15,400 nt of DNA from Candidatus Eiseniibacteriota bacterium. Its GTDB lineage: Bacteria > Eisenbacteria > RBG-16-71-46 > JAFGJU01. The translations under genes and the position numbers were made by a program. The stretch is from positions 1 to 15,400 of the forward strand of contig JAFGJU010000199.1 of assembly GCA_016928935.1 (NCBI GenBank), read 5' to 3'. Of this stretch, positions 1 through 7,145 are shown in pieces. The first letter of the stretch is position 1, and every line of letters begins with the position of its first letter. The notes beneath the pieces are model-generated. The model saw nothing but the letters and a program-made list of their open reading frames with translations, had not been told where the DNA came from and did no database searches.

Positions 1-16
1 CCCGAACACTACCTGC

Positions 17-1108
17 CTATCCCAACAGCTCCTTGTACAGCTCCTCGTGGCTTGCACAACAGCGCTGAAACGAGAAATCCGCGGCCTTCCGCCTGGCGTT
101 GGCGCCCATCCTGTCGGCCAGATCCTTATCTCCAAGCAGCTTCACGACTGCGTCCGCCATTGACGCCACGTCTCGCTTGGCGAAAAGAAACCCGGTCTCA
201 CCGTGACTCACGACGTCGCGGATGCCCCCGCTGTCGGTGGCCACAACCGGAAGGCCGGCAGCCATCGCCTGGAGAGCTGCGCTCCCCAGACCTTCGGACT
301 CGGACGGGAAAAGAAACACGGACGCCGCCCTCATGAGCGCCGCCACGTCCTCCCTGAAACCCAGTAACCGCACTACCGAGTCCACCCCCAGGTCCCTGGA
401 GATTCTCTCGAGCCTGTGTCTCATGGGCCCGTCTCCGGCTATCAGGAAGCGCACCGAAGGCACCGCCCTGGCCACAACGCTTGCCACCCTCAACACGTCC
501 TGCTGCGACTTCTCCTTGGAAAGAGAGCCCACGTTGAGGACCACGGGCTCCACAGTCCGCATGAGCGTTCCGTCGGCCCGCCCGACTTCGGTCTCGCCCC
601 CCTCCACTTCAAACTCCTCAAGCCTGACCCCGCTTGGTATGACCCGTATCCTGGCAGGCGGCACACCCGCCAACTTGAGCGTTTCGGCCACGTGCTCTGA
701 GATGGCCACAAAACACGACACCAGCCGCGAGTATTTCACTCTGTTCAGCACGTTTATCCTGAGTGGTGTTCCGACTCTGCGGGTTACGACGAACGCGTTC
801 ACGTCCTGAAAAAACGTGGCACCCAGGCCCACTGCGTGGCCGCGGCCGGTGTGAGCGTGAAGGAGCTCGGGCTTGAACATCCTGAGTATGCCGGCGACTC
901 GGACCCAGGCCTTGAAGTCCAGGTCTCCCCTCATCCGCACTGCCTCCACGGGAAGGCCTTTCTCCTTCGCCCTCAAGTGGAGCGGCGTTCGCTTCTGACA
1001 GACGAGCAGAAGCTCGTGCCCCCGCCTCTGGAGCTCGAGGCCCAGGTTCAGCACCTGGTACTGGCCTCCCCTCCACTCCTTTCCGCTGTCCAGAAACACT
1101 ATTCTCAT
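17..1108 (-). CDS. GT4-family glycosyltransferase (GT-B fold)
   Basis: A 363-residue protein that probably transfers a sugar from a nucleotide-sugar donor during surface polysaccharide or LPS core assembly at the inner face of the cytoplasmic membrane. The N-terminal acceptor half carries a Gly-rich loop (WRGGQ, residues 12-16) and LLHAHTGRG (83-91). The C-terminal donor half (from about residue 188) has NVGSLSKEK (192-200), AGDGP (224-228) and the active-site segment PSESEGLGSAALQAM (268-282) followed by GLPVVATDSGG. This segment corresponds to the EX7E motif, but the second Glu position is Gln280. The start is ATG; GGGGAG lies about 10 bases upstream, a slightly long spacing. The stop is TAG. 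It is the last complete gene of the heptose/LPS cluster and is separated from the GT2 gene by a 199-base structured gap. The family is secure; the donor, acceptor and linkage cannot be read from sequence. Confidence 0.88.
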   Translation of the reverse strand: MRIVFLDSGKEWRGGQYQVLNLGLELQRRGHELLLVCQKRTPLHLRAKEKGLPVEAVRMRGDLDFKAWVRVAGILRMFKPELLHAHTGRGHAVGLGATFFQDVNAFVVTRRVGTPLRINVLNRVKYSRLVSCFVAISEHVAETLKLAGVPPARIRVIPSGVRLEEFEVEGGETEVGRADGTLMRTVEPVVLNVGSLSKEKSQQDVLRVASVVARAVPSVRFLIAGDGPMRHRLERISRDLGVDSVVRLLGFREDVAALMRAASVFLFPSESEGLGSAALQAMAAGLPVVATDSGGIRDVVSHGETGFLFAKRDVASMADAVVKLLGDKDLADRMGANARRKAADFSFQRCCASHEELYKELLG

Positions 1109-1307
1109 AGAAAAAGACTCCCCGTACCCCGCGGGTGGAGCGGCCTCCGCAGTCCGCTTCCAGTCGCGCCGTCTGCTCCAGCCGGGCCGTCCGGCCTTCG
1201 ACGCGGCGTTTCCTTCAACCCACCCTTTGCTTCAACGCCGCCCCACCGGGGCTGCGGATTGCCGTCCGCATTCTGCCCGGCGCCCCGCAGTGCGGCGCTG
1301 TCCCACT
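1109..1307 (-). other. 199-base non-coding gap with nested inverted repeats
   Basis: No credible gene lies here. Read on the minus strand it holds a nested structure. TGCGGA (1265-1270) pairs perfectly with TCCGCA (1253-1258) around a 6-base loop. Flanking this, CGGGGC (1282-1287) pairs with GCCCCG (1247-1252), with an 11-base bulge on one side only. A second inverted repeat pairs CGGCGTT (1234-1240) with AACGCCG (1204-1210) around 23 bases. Within and beside it the 7-mer GTTGAAG occurs twice (1230-1236 and 1213-1219). There is no U-tract after any stem and no recognisable -35/-10 pair. It could be a structured 5' leader for the GT4 gene, a processing or partial-termination site, or merely GC-rich spacer. 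Confidence 0.4.
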
Positions 1308-2069
1308 CTAGGTGCCTCTACCGCCGGCAGACTGCCGCCACAGCTTGGCGTACTTCATGAAAACGCTCGTCGCGCCCAGCGTGCAGACCATGAGGCCCCG
1401 GACTCCGTCGAGAACCCCGAGCTGCAGCACGTACATCCGGAAGAATCGGGCCGGAGGCCGAAACACGAGGTCGAAAACGCTCGCACGCCTGCCCTTCTTG
1501 ACGAGGTCCTGAGCTCCCCAGTCAGTGTACCTGTCCAGCTTTCTCAGGTATGAAGAGAAGTCCCTGTAGCTGTCGTGCGAGAGCGCCGAGCGGAGGACTC
1601 CCGCCTTCCCCTCCAACTGGACTTCGGCGTGCACGTGCTTCTCTTCGTAGCGACCCCTGTCCCTGTCGAAAAACCGCAGCACCTTGTCCCTCTGCCAGCC
1701 GCAGAATCTGATCTCTTTGCCCATGAAGCGGTTCCTGCGCCGTACCCAGTAGCCGCCGCAGTCGGGTCCTCGGCCCAGAAGGCCGGCAATCTCCTGTCGC
1801 AGGGCCGGAGTCACTCTTTCGTCGGCGTCCACGATGAGCACCCATCTGTGCCGGGTCTGCGGCAGTATCCAGTTCTTCTGCGCGGCCGAGTTCAGGTATT
1901 CGTGCTGAACCAGCTTGACGCCGAAGCTCCTGCATATCTCCGGCGTCGCGTCGGTGCTGAACGAATCGACGACTATGACCTCGTCGGCCCAGGTCACTGA
2001 CTCCAGACACTCGCGTATGTTCCGTTCTTCGTTGAAGGCAGGGACTATGACTGTGAGCTTCTCGCCCAT
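1308..2069 (-). CDS. GT2-family glycosyltransferase, WaaE/KdtX-like
   Basis: A 253-residue GT-A fold glycosyltransferase resembling the LPS-core WaaE/KdtX group, which adds a hexose to the inner core; here it probably modifies the heptose region. Visible motifs are TVIVPAFNEERNI at the N terminus, the nucleotide-binding VIVVDSFSTDAT (31-42), QKNW (64-67), the metal/donor segment VDADERVTP (80-88), CGWQRDKVLRF (123-133) and the group-typical tail SHDSYRDFSSYLRKLDRYT (164-182). The C terminus carries a hydrophobic stretch (about 213-236) that may sit against the membrane. I chose the ATG at 2069 because GGAGG (2075-2079) sits 5 bases before it; the in-frame ATG at 2081 has no good ribosome binding site. 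It lies 42 bases after the upstream GT9 gene and ends in TAG. The family call is firm; the exact sugar is unknown. Confidence 0.87.
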   Translation of the reverse strand: MGEKLTVIVPAFNEERNIRECLESVTWADEVIVVDSFSTDATPEICRSFGVKLVQHEYLNSAAQKNWILPQTRHRWVLIVDADERVTPALRQEIAGLLGRGPDCGGYWVRRRNRFMGKEIRFCGWQRDKVLRFFDRDRGRYEEKHVHAEVQLEGKAGVLRSALSHDSYRDFSSYLRKLDRYTDWGAQDLVKKGRRASVFDLVFRPPARFFRMYVLQLGVLDGVRGLMVCTLGATSVFMKYAKLWRQSAGGRGT

Positions 2070-2074
2070 TTCTC

Positions 2075-2079
2075 CCTCC
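2075..2079 (-). promoter_or_regulatory. Ribosome binding site deciding the GT2 start
   Basis: GGAGG on the minus strand lies 5 bases before the ATG at 2069. It falls inside the reading frame if translation began at the ATG at 2081, so it favours the shorter protein (253 rather than 257 residues). Confidence 0.7.
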
Positions 2080-2111
2080 ATACGGGTGAGCGTCCGGCAA
2101 CCGCCGGCCGG

Positions 2112-3179
2112 TCAACGCCCGCCGCGCAGCACGTCCTCAACTACCGCGAACACTCGCTCCGCAGAGAGCTTCTTCATGCATTCCATGGTGGCGCACGTGT
2201 TCTTGTCGCATCGCAGACAGTCCACGTCAGCGAACACGGCCCTGTGCTTCGGAGACTCCGGATTCCACGTCACCGGGTTCGTCGGACCGAACACCGTGAC
2301 CGTGGGAGTCCCCACCGCCACGGCGACGTGCTTGAGCCCCGAGTCGTTGGAAACGAACAGCGCCGACTTTTCGAGCAGGGCCCCGGCCTCCCGTATGTCG
2401 GTCTCGCAAGCCATCACTCCGGGCGTCCTCATGAGACTCAGCGTGCGCTCGGCCAGCGCCTTTTCGCCTGGTCCCCACAGGACGACCACCCGCCGCCCGG
2501 TCCGCTCGGTCACCAGGTCGGACACAGCCGCGAATTTCCCAACCTCCCAGGTCTTGGCAGGCCAAGACCCGGCCGGCGACACGCACACGAACCCGCCTGC
2601 CTCGAGGCCGTTCGAGGCCAAAAACTCATCAGCCACTGCCCGGGACTTCCCGTCCACGCTGAAGCGAAGCGCGGAGCTTTCGGCCCGGAAACCCAGGTAC
2701 CTTATCATGTCCAGGTTGACCTCGGCCGCGTACTTGGCCACCTTCTTGCCGTCCCGGAATTCGTCCCTGGGCTTGACGATGTTGTACGCGAAGCGCCTCA
2801 GTCCGACATCGTAGCCCACCCTGAACCTGGCTCCGGACAGGATCGTGATTATGGCCGTTCTGGGGTTGCACAGGAAGTCCACTACCAGGTCGAATCCCCT
2901 CCGCCTCACACCTCCTATTATCTCCAGCTGCGGCCGCCAGGAGCTCTTGTCCAGCACCATTACCTCGTCCACGTCCGGGTTGCCGGCCAGTATCTCCTTT
3001 CCAGGCCTGGTGACGAGCACCGTCAGCCGGCTCTGTGGAAGGGCGCTCTTGAGCGCACGTAGGGCCGGAGTAGTGAGAAGCACGTCCCCCATGGCACCCG
3101 GCCGCAGCACCAGGATTGACGCCGGACCGTCACGCCCAGTCCACAAGCCTTCTGATTTCCGAGGCGACTCTCTCGACAC
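2112..3179 (-). CDS. GT9-family (ADP-heptose) lipopolysaccharide heptosyltransferase, second copy
   Basis: A 355-residue GT-B enzyme of the WaaC/WaaF/WaaQ family, which moves L-glycero-D-manno-heptose from ADP-heptose onto the LPS inner core at the cytoplasmic membrane face. Motifs: RPGAMGDVLLTTP (26-38), with Asp32 at the position of the family's catalytic base; SPAGSWPAKTW (201-211); and the donor-site segment SNDSGLKHVAVAVGTPTV (277-294) followed by TVFGPT. Four cysteines (321, 324, 329, 334) form a C-X2-C-X4-C-X4-C pattern near the C terminus, shared with the neighbouring copy. The GTG start at 3179 is favoured by GGAGG six bases upstream and makes the gene overlap its neighbour by 50 bases. 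It gives an N-terminal extension of about 20 residues before the usual family start. A TTG at 3146 is the alternative. WaaC-like or WaaF-like specificity cannot be assigned by eye. Confidence 0.88.
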   Translation of the reverse strand: MSRESPRKSEGLWTGRDGPASILVLRPGAMGDVLLTTPALRALKSALPQSRLTVLVTRPGKEILAGNPDVDEVMVLDKSSWRPQLEIIGGVRRRGFDLVVDFLCNPRTAIITILSGARFRVGYDVGLRRFAYNIVKPRDEFRDGKKVAKYAAEVNLDMIRYLGFRAESSALRFSVDGKSRAVADEFLASNGLEAGGFVCVSPAGSWPAKTWEVGKFAAVSDLVTERTGRRVVVLWGPGEKALAERTLSLMRTPGVMACETDIREAGALLEKSALFVSNDSGLKHVAVAVGTPTVTVFGPTNPVTWNPESPKHRAVFADVDCLRCDKNTCATMECMKKLSAERVFAVVEDVLRGGR

Positions 3180-4134
3180 CGATTGCCTCCAGACAACTCA
3201 CGTGCTCGCAGAAATGGAGATGACATGGCCTGCACTGAGCCTCCGCGTAAACGCAGACCGCCTTCCCGCCGGACCCGTAGGGGAACCAGATGTCGGGCTC
3301 GCTCGGGCCGAATATGCTGACGGTTGGCTTCCCCAGGGCGGCCGACACGTGCGCGGGGCCGCCGTCGTTGCCCACGTAGCCGGCCGCTGCGGACAGTACG
3401 CGGGCCAACTGCCTGAGCCCGAGACCCGACACCACCGGGAACTCCGGCCTTCCGGACAGCACCGACCGGGTGTACGCCTCCTCTCCAGGACCCGCCAGCA
3501 GAGCCGCGCGCAGGCCGTTCGCCGAAACGGCCCGGGCAAGTTCGGCAAACCGCTTCGACGGCCAGCGTTTGGCCTGCCACTTGGCCCCCGGCTGAAGGAG
3601 GACCGTCCTGGCAGGGGCCTGTGCCCCCGCCTCTTTCAGCAGCCGTGCCCCCTCCCTCTTCTCGTTCTCATTCACGAACAGCTCGGGCAGCGACGCCGAC
3701 GCCTGGAGCCCAAGCGCCCTCAGATGCTCCAGATGGTGCTCCACCGCGCTTCTCACGCTCAACGGCACCCTCACGTTCAGGTTGTACGCCCAACTTCTGG
3801 ACAGATGATACGTGCCCACCCGTCTCCGCGCCAGAGTCGACGCCGTGAGAAGCGCACTCCTGGGGTTTGACAATAGGTCTATTGCCAGGTCGTAGCGCGC
3901 CCGCAGGAGCTTCCACATCAATCTCAGCGAGCCGAAGGTCCCCACCCTCCGGAAATCAACGGAGATAATCTCATTAAGGAACGGGTTCTCGAGCAAAAGC
4001 TCGCCGTAGGGTGCCTGCGTCAGGTAGTCGATTTTCGCGTCGGGGAAGTTGTCTCTGAGGCGCCGCACACAGGGAGTCGTAAGGACCACGTCCCCCATGT
4101 ACCTCAAACGCGAGATGAGGATTCGCTCGGCCAC
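3130..4134 (-). CDS. GT9-family (ADP-heptose) lipopolysaccharide heptosyltransferase, first copy
   Basis: A 334-residue GT-B heptosyltransferase-like protein and a tandem paralogue of the next gene. It presumably adds one of the heptose residues of the LPS inner core using the ADP-heptose made by the hldA/hldC products just upstream. Motifs: RLRYMGDVVLTTP (9-21), with Asp15 at the catalytic-base position; QPGAKWQAKRWP (181-192); and VGNDGGPAHVSAALGKPTV (254-272) followed by SIFGPS. The C-terminal cysteines 301, 304, 309 and 314 make the same C-X2-C-X4-C-X4-C spacing as its neighbour. The start is GTG at 4134, directly before the family-typical N terminus; the GGAGG-like sequence is about 12 bases away, so initiation may be modest. 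The last 50 bases also encode the start and ribosome binding site of the next gene. Confidence 0.88.
   Translation of the reverse strand: MAERILISRLRYMGDVVLTTPCVRRLRDNFPDAKIDYLTQAPYGELLLENPFLNEIISVDFRRVGTFGSLRLMWKLLRARYDLAIDLLSNPRSALLTASTLARRRVGTYHLSRSWAYNLNVRVPLSVRSAVEHHLEHLRALGLQASASLPELFVNENEKREGARLLKEAGAQAPARTVLLQPGAKWQAKRWPSKRFAELARAVSANGLRAALLAGPGEEAYTRSVLSGRPEFPVVSGLGLRQLARVLSAAAGYVGNDGGPAHVSAALGKPTVSIFGPSEPDIWFPYGSGGKAVCVYAEAQCRPCHLHFCEHVSCLEAIGVERVASEIRRLVDWA
3186..3190 (-). promoter_or_regulatory. Ribosome binding site buried in the upstream GT9 gene
   Basis: GGAGG on the minus strand lies six bases before the GTG at 3179, inside the 3' end of the first heptosyltransferase gene. 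It supports the long, overlapping start of the second copy and suggests translational coupling of the pair. Confidence 0.65.
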
Positions 4135-4161
4135 GACCTGATCAACCCTCCCAGTACTGAC

Positions 4162-4190
4162 CCGCCTGAGGCATCCACGGCCTCGGGCGG
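4162..4190 (-). repeat. Hairpin between hldC and the first heptosyltransferase
   Basis: On the minus strand CCGCC and GGCGG pair outside, then one C/A mismatch, then GAGGC and GCCTC pair around a 7-base loop. This makes a stem of 5+5 bp in the 95-base gap. No U-tract follows, so it is not a standard terminator; it may affect mRNA processing or stability. Confidence 0.4.
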
Positions 4191-4229
4191 TCGGCCGGCT
4201 TCGGCGCCGTCGCGGTCCGCACGGCGGCC

Positions 4230-4724
4230 CTACCCGCTCCGGGGGAACCTTTCAATTATGAGCTTCACCAGGTCCTTCGTGGAATGGTCCTTGTCGTCTC
4301 CGACTATCTCCACTGTGCCGCCGACCTCCAGTACGGTGGAGCGCTCAGGCACGTTGTCCCGCGTGTAGTCGGTCCCCTTGGCGTGCACGTCCGGCCTGAG
4401 TCTCCGAATCGAGTCGTCCAGCGTGAGCTCATCAAAAACAAAACAGTAATCCACGCACTCGAGGGCGCTCACTATCTCAGCCCTCTCGCCTGCGCCCACG
4501 ATCGGCCTGCCGCACCCTTTGAGCGCCCGCGTACTGTCGTCGCTGTTTATGGCCACTATCAGCACGTCCCCGAGCCTTCGAGCCGCCGCCAGATACCTCA
4601 CGTGCCCCACGTGCAGGAGGTCGAAGCACCCGTTGGCCATCACCACGCGCTTGCCGTCGGCCTTGGCCCGCGCAACGATGTGCGCAAGCTCGTCGACAGT
4701 CCTGAGCTTTGAAGCGCCTCCCAC
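4230..4724 (-). CDS. hldC: D-glycero-beta-D-manno-heptose 1-phosphate adenylyltransferase
   Basis: A 164-residue single-domain enzyme (also named RfaE2) that joins ATP and heptose 1-phosphate to give ADP-D-glycero-D-manno-heptose, the last activation step before epimerisation. It matches the C-terminal domain of the fused HldE protein. Motifs: the cytidylyltransferase-type core VVMANGCFDLLHVGHVRYL (27-45) with the HxGH signature at 38-41, then LIVAINSDDSTR (55-66), GAGERAEIVSALECVDY (77-93), HAKGTDYT (114-121) and the C-terminal DHSTKDLV (146-153). The start is GTG, supported by GGAGGA about 9 bases upstream. It follows hldA by 42 bases, so the two separate domains remain adjacent and presumably co-transcribed. 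The stop is TAG. Confidence 0.93.
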   Translation of the reverse strand: MGGASKLRTVDELAHIVARAKADGKRVVMANGCFDLLHVGHVRYLAAARRLGDVLIVAINSDDSTRALKGCGRPIVGAGERAEIVSALECVDYCFVFDELTLDDSIRRLRPDVHAKGTDYTRDNVPERSTVLEVGGTVEIVGDDKDHSTKDLVKLIIERFPRSG

Positions 4725-4766
4725 GTGTCTCGTTCCTCCAGGCCCGAAAGTCAGAGTGGAACTGAC

Positions 4767-5816
4767 TCACCTCCGGGGCCGGCCCACCGAGGCCACACCC
4801 CTTATGCGACCGCGGGACACCGCTGCCAGGAGCTCCTCCGCGCTCACGACCGCCGTGCCTCTCTTCATGACCACTATCGAGCTCGCGTAAGTGGCCACGC
4901 ATGAGGCCTCGACGACGTCCGCGCCGCACGCCAGCGACAACGACACCGCCGCGGCCACCGTGTCCCCCGCGCCGGTCACGTCGGCTATCTCGTCCGAGCC
5001 GAATATCGGGACGTGCACGACGCGCTTGCCGGGTCCGAATACTGTCATGCCGGAGCTGCCCTGCGTGACAATCAGGGATTTCAGAGACATCGTCTTCACG
5101 AGCTTCTCGCCCGCGGACAGGAGCGATGTCGAGTCACGGATCTGGATGCCTACCGCCGGCCCCGCCTCGGCCTCGTTGGGGGTCGCCACGGTCGCCCCCC
5201 TGAACTTCACGAGGTCGAAGCGAGAGTCCACACAGACTGTCTTCTTCCGAGCCCTGGCCAGTCTGATGACTTCCGTCCTGAGCTCATCGTCCACTGCGCC
5301 GTAGCCGTAGTCCGAGAAAAGCACCGCGGACACCGACGGCATCGCCGCGCGCGCTTTGTCCAGCAGTCCGGCCACCACCCTGCCCGGCAGCCCCACTCTC
5401 TTCCCGACGTCCAGCCTTATCACCTGCTGCTTGGCGCAGTGAAAACCGCCCGCCAATATCCTCGTCTTCTGTATGGTCTCGAGACCCCTCACGCATTCTA
5501 CGGAACCCGTTTCCACGCCGCAGGCCCCGAGCAGGCCGAGGAGTCTCACGCCCGCCGGGTCGTCTCCCACCACGCCTATGGGCACCGCCTCAGCGCCCAG
5601 CGAGGACACGTTGGCGCACGCGTTGCCGGCGCCCCCCGGCATGACGGTGCTGCCGTTGAAGTCCAGTATCAACACCGGCGCCTCGCGGGATATCCGATTC
5701 GTGCTCCCGTAGACGTACTCGTCCAGCATCAGGTCGCCCACGACGAGCACTCTCTTGCCCCGGAAGCTTCGGACGATCTTCTTCAGCCTTGCCCTGTCCG
5801 GGCTCTCAGGTTTCAT
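4767..5816 (-). CDS. hldA: D-glycero-beta-D-manno-heptose-7-phosphate kinase
   Basis: A 349-residue PfkB/ribokinase-family kinase (RfaE1) that phosphorylates heptose 7-phosphate at C1, using ATP, in the cytosolic ADP-heptose pathway. Motifs: VLVVGDLMLDEYVYGSTNRIS (23-43), typical of the HldE N-terminal domain; the substrate-side PGGAGNACANV (60-70); ATPNEAEA (211-218); and the PfkB signature DVTGAGDTVAAAV (279-291), with Asp285 as the expected catalytic base. The length equals the HldE kinase domain plus a short tail, with no adenylyltransferase domain attached. I chose the ATG at 5816; an in-frame GTG at 5846 would add ten low-complexity residues. A 154-base GC-rich gap separates it from dxr. 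The bisphosphate phosphatase (GmhB) and isomerase (GmhA) genes are not in the window. Confidence 0.93.
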   Translation of the reverse strand: MKPESPDRARLKKIVRSFRGKRVLVVGDLMLDEYVYGSTNRISREAPVLILDFNGSTVMPGGAGNACANVSSLGAEAVPIGVVGDDPAGVRLLGLLGACGVETGSVECVRGLETIQKTRILAGGFHCAKQQVIRLDVGKRVGLPGRVVAGLLDKARAAMPSVSAVLFSDYGYGAVDDELRTEVIRLARARKKTVCVDSRFDLVKFRGATVATPNEAEAGPAVGIQIRDSTSLLSAGEKLVKTMSLKSLIVTQGSSGMTVFGPGKRVVHVPIFGSDEIADVTGAGDTVAAAVSLSLACGADVVEASCVATYASSIVVMKRGTAVVSAEELLAAVSRGRIRGVASVGRPRR

Positions 5817-5873
5817 GTTCACCCCGCTGCCGCTCGCGCGGCGCACCGTCCTCCTGGCCTCGACCTCTACGAC

Positions 5874-5889
5874 GGCGGGGCGCCCCGCC
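5874..5889. repeat. Perfect 16-base palindrome in the dxr-hldA gap
   Basis: GGCGGGGCGCCCCGCC reads the same on both strands. It sits 58 bases before the hldA start. A loop-free perfect palindrome is a better shape for a dimeric DNA-binding protein than for an RNA hairpin, but random occurrence is possible in such GC-rich spacer. Confidence 0.35.
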
Positions 5890-5930
5890 CGGGAGCCTCA
5901 GCCGCGCGACCCGGCGGGTCGGTCCCGTCC

Positions 5931-5970
5931 GCGCATCGGCGGAACCCGCGCCGAAGCCCGGCCGACGCGC
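5931..5970 (-). repeat. Inverted repeat directly after the dxr stop
   Basis: On the minus strand GCGCGTCGGC (5961-5970) starts right after the dxr TAG and can pair with GCCGATGCGC (5931-5940) over 10 bp with one G-U wobble, around 20 bases that contain a small GC-TTCG-GC element. No U-tract follows. It could be an mRNA 3' stability or processing structure, or a weak terminator between dxr and the heptose genes. Confidence 0.45.
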
Positions 5971-7125
5971 CTAGCTCAGTTCGGATATCACGCGCGAGGC
6001 CGCTTCCCTGGCCTCGGCGTCTGCCTCCAGTATTATCTCCACGGAATCGGCGGGTCCGGCATCCAGCAGCGTGAGGGACCTCTCAAGGACCACCGCAATG
6101 TCGACGAAGCGTATCCGCCCGTCGAAGAAGGCTCTCACCGCGACCTCGTCGGCGGCGTTGAGCTGGGCAGGACGCCTCCCGCCTTCCGCCGCGGCCGAGT
6201 ACGCAAGCCGCAGGCACGGGAACCGGCTCAGGTCCGGCTCCGAGAACACCAGCGGCCCCACGCTCGACAGGTCGCACGCGGGCAGCGTGCCCGCCAGCCT
6301 GTCGGGGTACGACAACGCGTACAGGATTGGAATCCTCATGTCCGGCACGCTTATCTGAGCCAGCGTGGTCCCGTCAGTGAACTCCACCAGGGCGTGCACG
6401 GCGCACTGAGGATGAATCAACACCCCTATCTCCGCGAGCCCGACCCCGAACAGCCACCGCGCTTCCATGACCTCGAAACCTTTGTTGAGAAGAGTGGCGC
6501 TGTCGGCGCAAATGCGCCGGCCCATCTTCCAAACGGGATGGCGCATGACGTCTTTCGGCGTGACTCTCAACAGCTCGTCCGCACTCTTCCCCAGAAACGG
6601 CCCGCCGGAGGCAGTCAAAACTATCCTTCTGACTTGACCGTCCCTGCCCGACAAACACTGGTGGACCCCGCTGTGCTCGCTGTCCACCGGCAGGACCGTG
6701 GCGCCGTGCTCGGCCGCGGCTTTCATGACGATCTCCCCGGCCAACACGATGGACTCTTTGTTGGCCAGAGCGACGCGCTTCCCCTCTTTCACGGCCGCCA
6801 GGGTCGGAACGAGTCCGCAGGCTCCGACCAGGCCGTTCACAACCACGTCCGCCGTCCTCAGCGAAGAGAGCTCCCTCAACCCCTCTTCACCCCCCAACAG
6901 CACGAGTCCCGGGAACGCGTTCCGCCTCGAGAACTCCTCCCTGGCTCTTGCGTCTCCGACGGCCACGACGCCCGGAGCGAATTCCCTCACTTGTTCGGCC
7001 AGGAGGTCTATGTTCGACCCGGCGGCCAACCCGACGACTCTGAAACGCGACGCGTTGTCTCTCACGACAGACAGGCAATTCCTGCCTATCGAGCCGGTGC
7101 TCCCAAGAACTACGACGTTGGTCAT
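5971..7125 (-). CDS. dxr: 1-deoxy-D-xylulose 5-phosphate reductoisomerase
   Basis: A 384-residue cytosolic enzyme that converts DXP to 2-C-methyl-D-erythritol 4-phosphate with NADPH, the first committed step of the MEP isoprenoid pathway. The N-terminal NADPH site is VVVLGSTGSIG (4-14). ANKESIVLAGE (121-131), VDSEHSGVHQ (147-156) with metal ligands Asp148 and Glu150, TASGGPF (171-177), HPVWKMG (196-202) and DSATLLNKGFEVMEA (208-222), with the third metal ligand Glu218, are all present. NAADEVAV (323-330) lies in the C-terminal domain. The ATG at 7125 matches the family N terminus. A GTG at 7149 overlapping the cdsA stop as GTGA would add eight residues. It makes isopentenyl precursors used by the uppS product two genes upstream. 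The stop is TAG, followed at once by an inverted repeat. Confidence 0.96.
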   Translation of the reverse strand: MTNVVVLGSTGSIGRNCLSVVRDNASRFRVVGLAAGSNIDLLAEQVREFAPGVVAVGDARAREEFSRRNAFPGLVLLGGEEGLRELSSLRTADVVVNGLVGACGLVPTLAAVKEGKRVALANKESIVLAGEIVMKAAAEHGATVLPVDSEHSGVHQCLSGRDGQVRRIVLTASGGPFLGKSADELLRVTPKDVMRHPVWKMGRRICADSATLLNKGFEVMEARWLFGVGLAEIGVLIHPQCAVHALVEFTDGTTLAQISVPDMRIPILYALSYPDRLAGTLPACDLSSVGPLVFSEPDLSRFPCLRLAYSAAAEGGRRPAQLNAADEVAVRAFFDGRIRFVDIAVVLERSLTLLDAGPADSVEIILEADAEAREAASRVISELS

Positions 7126-7145
7126 CCCCAAGCCCTTCGCGTAGA

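Noticed and set aside
1..16. Start of a further gene beyond the GT4 stop
   Set aside because: Sixteen bases are too few to support any call.
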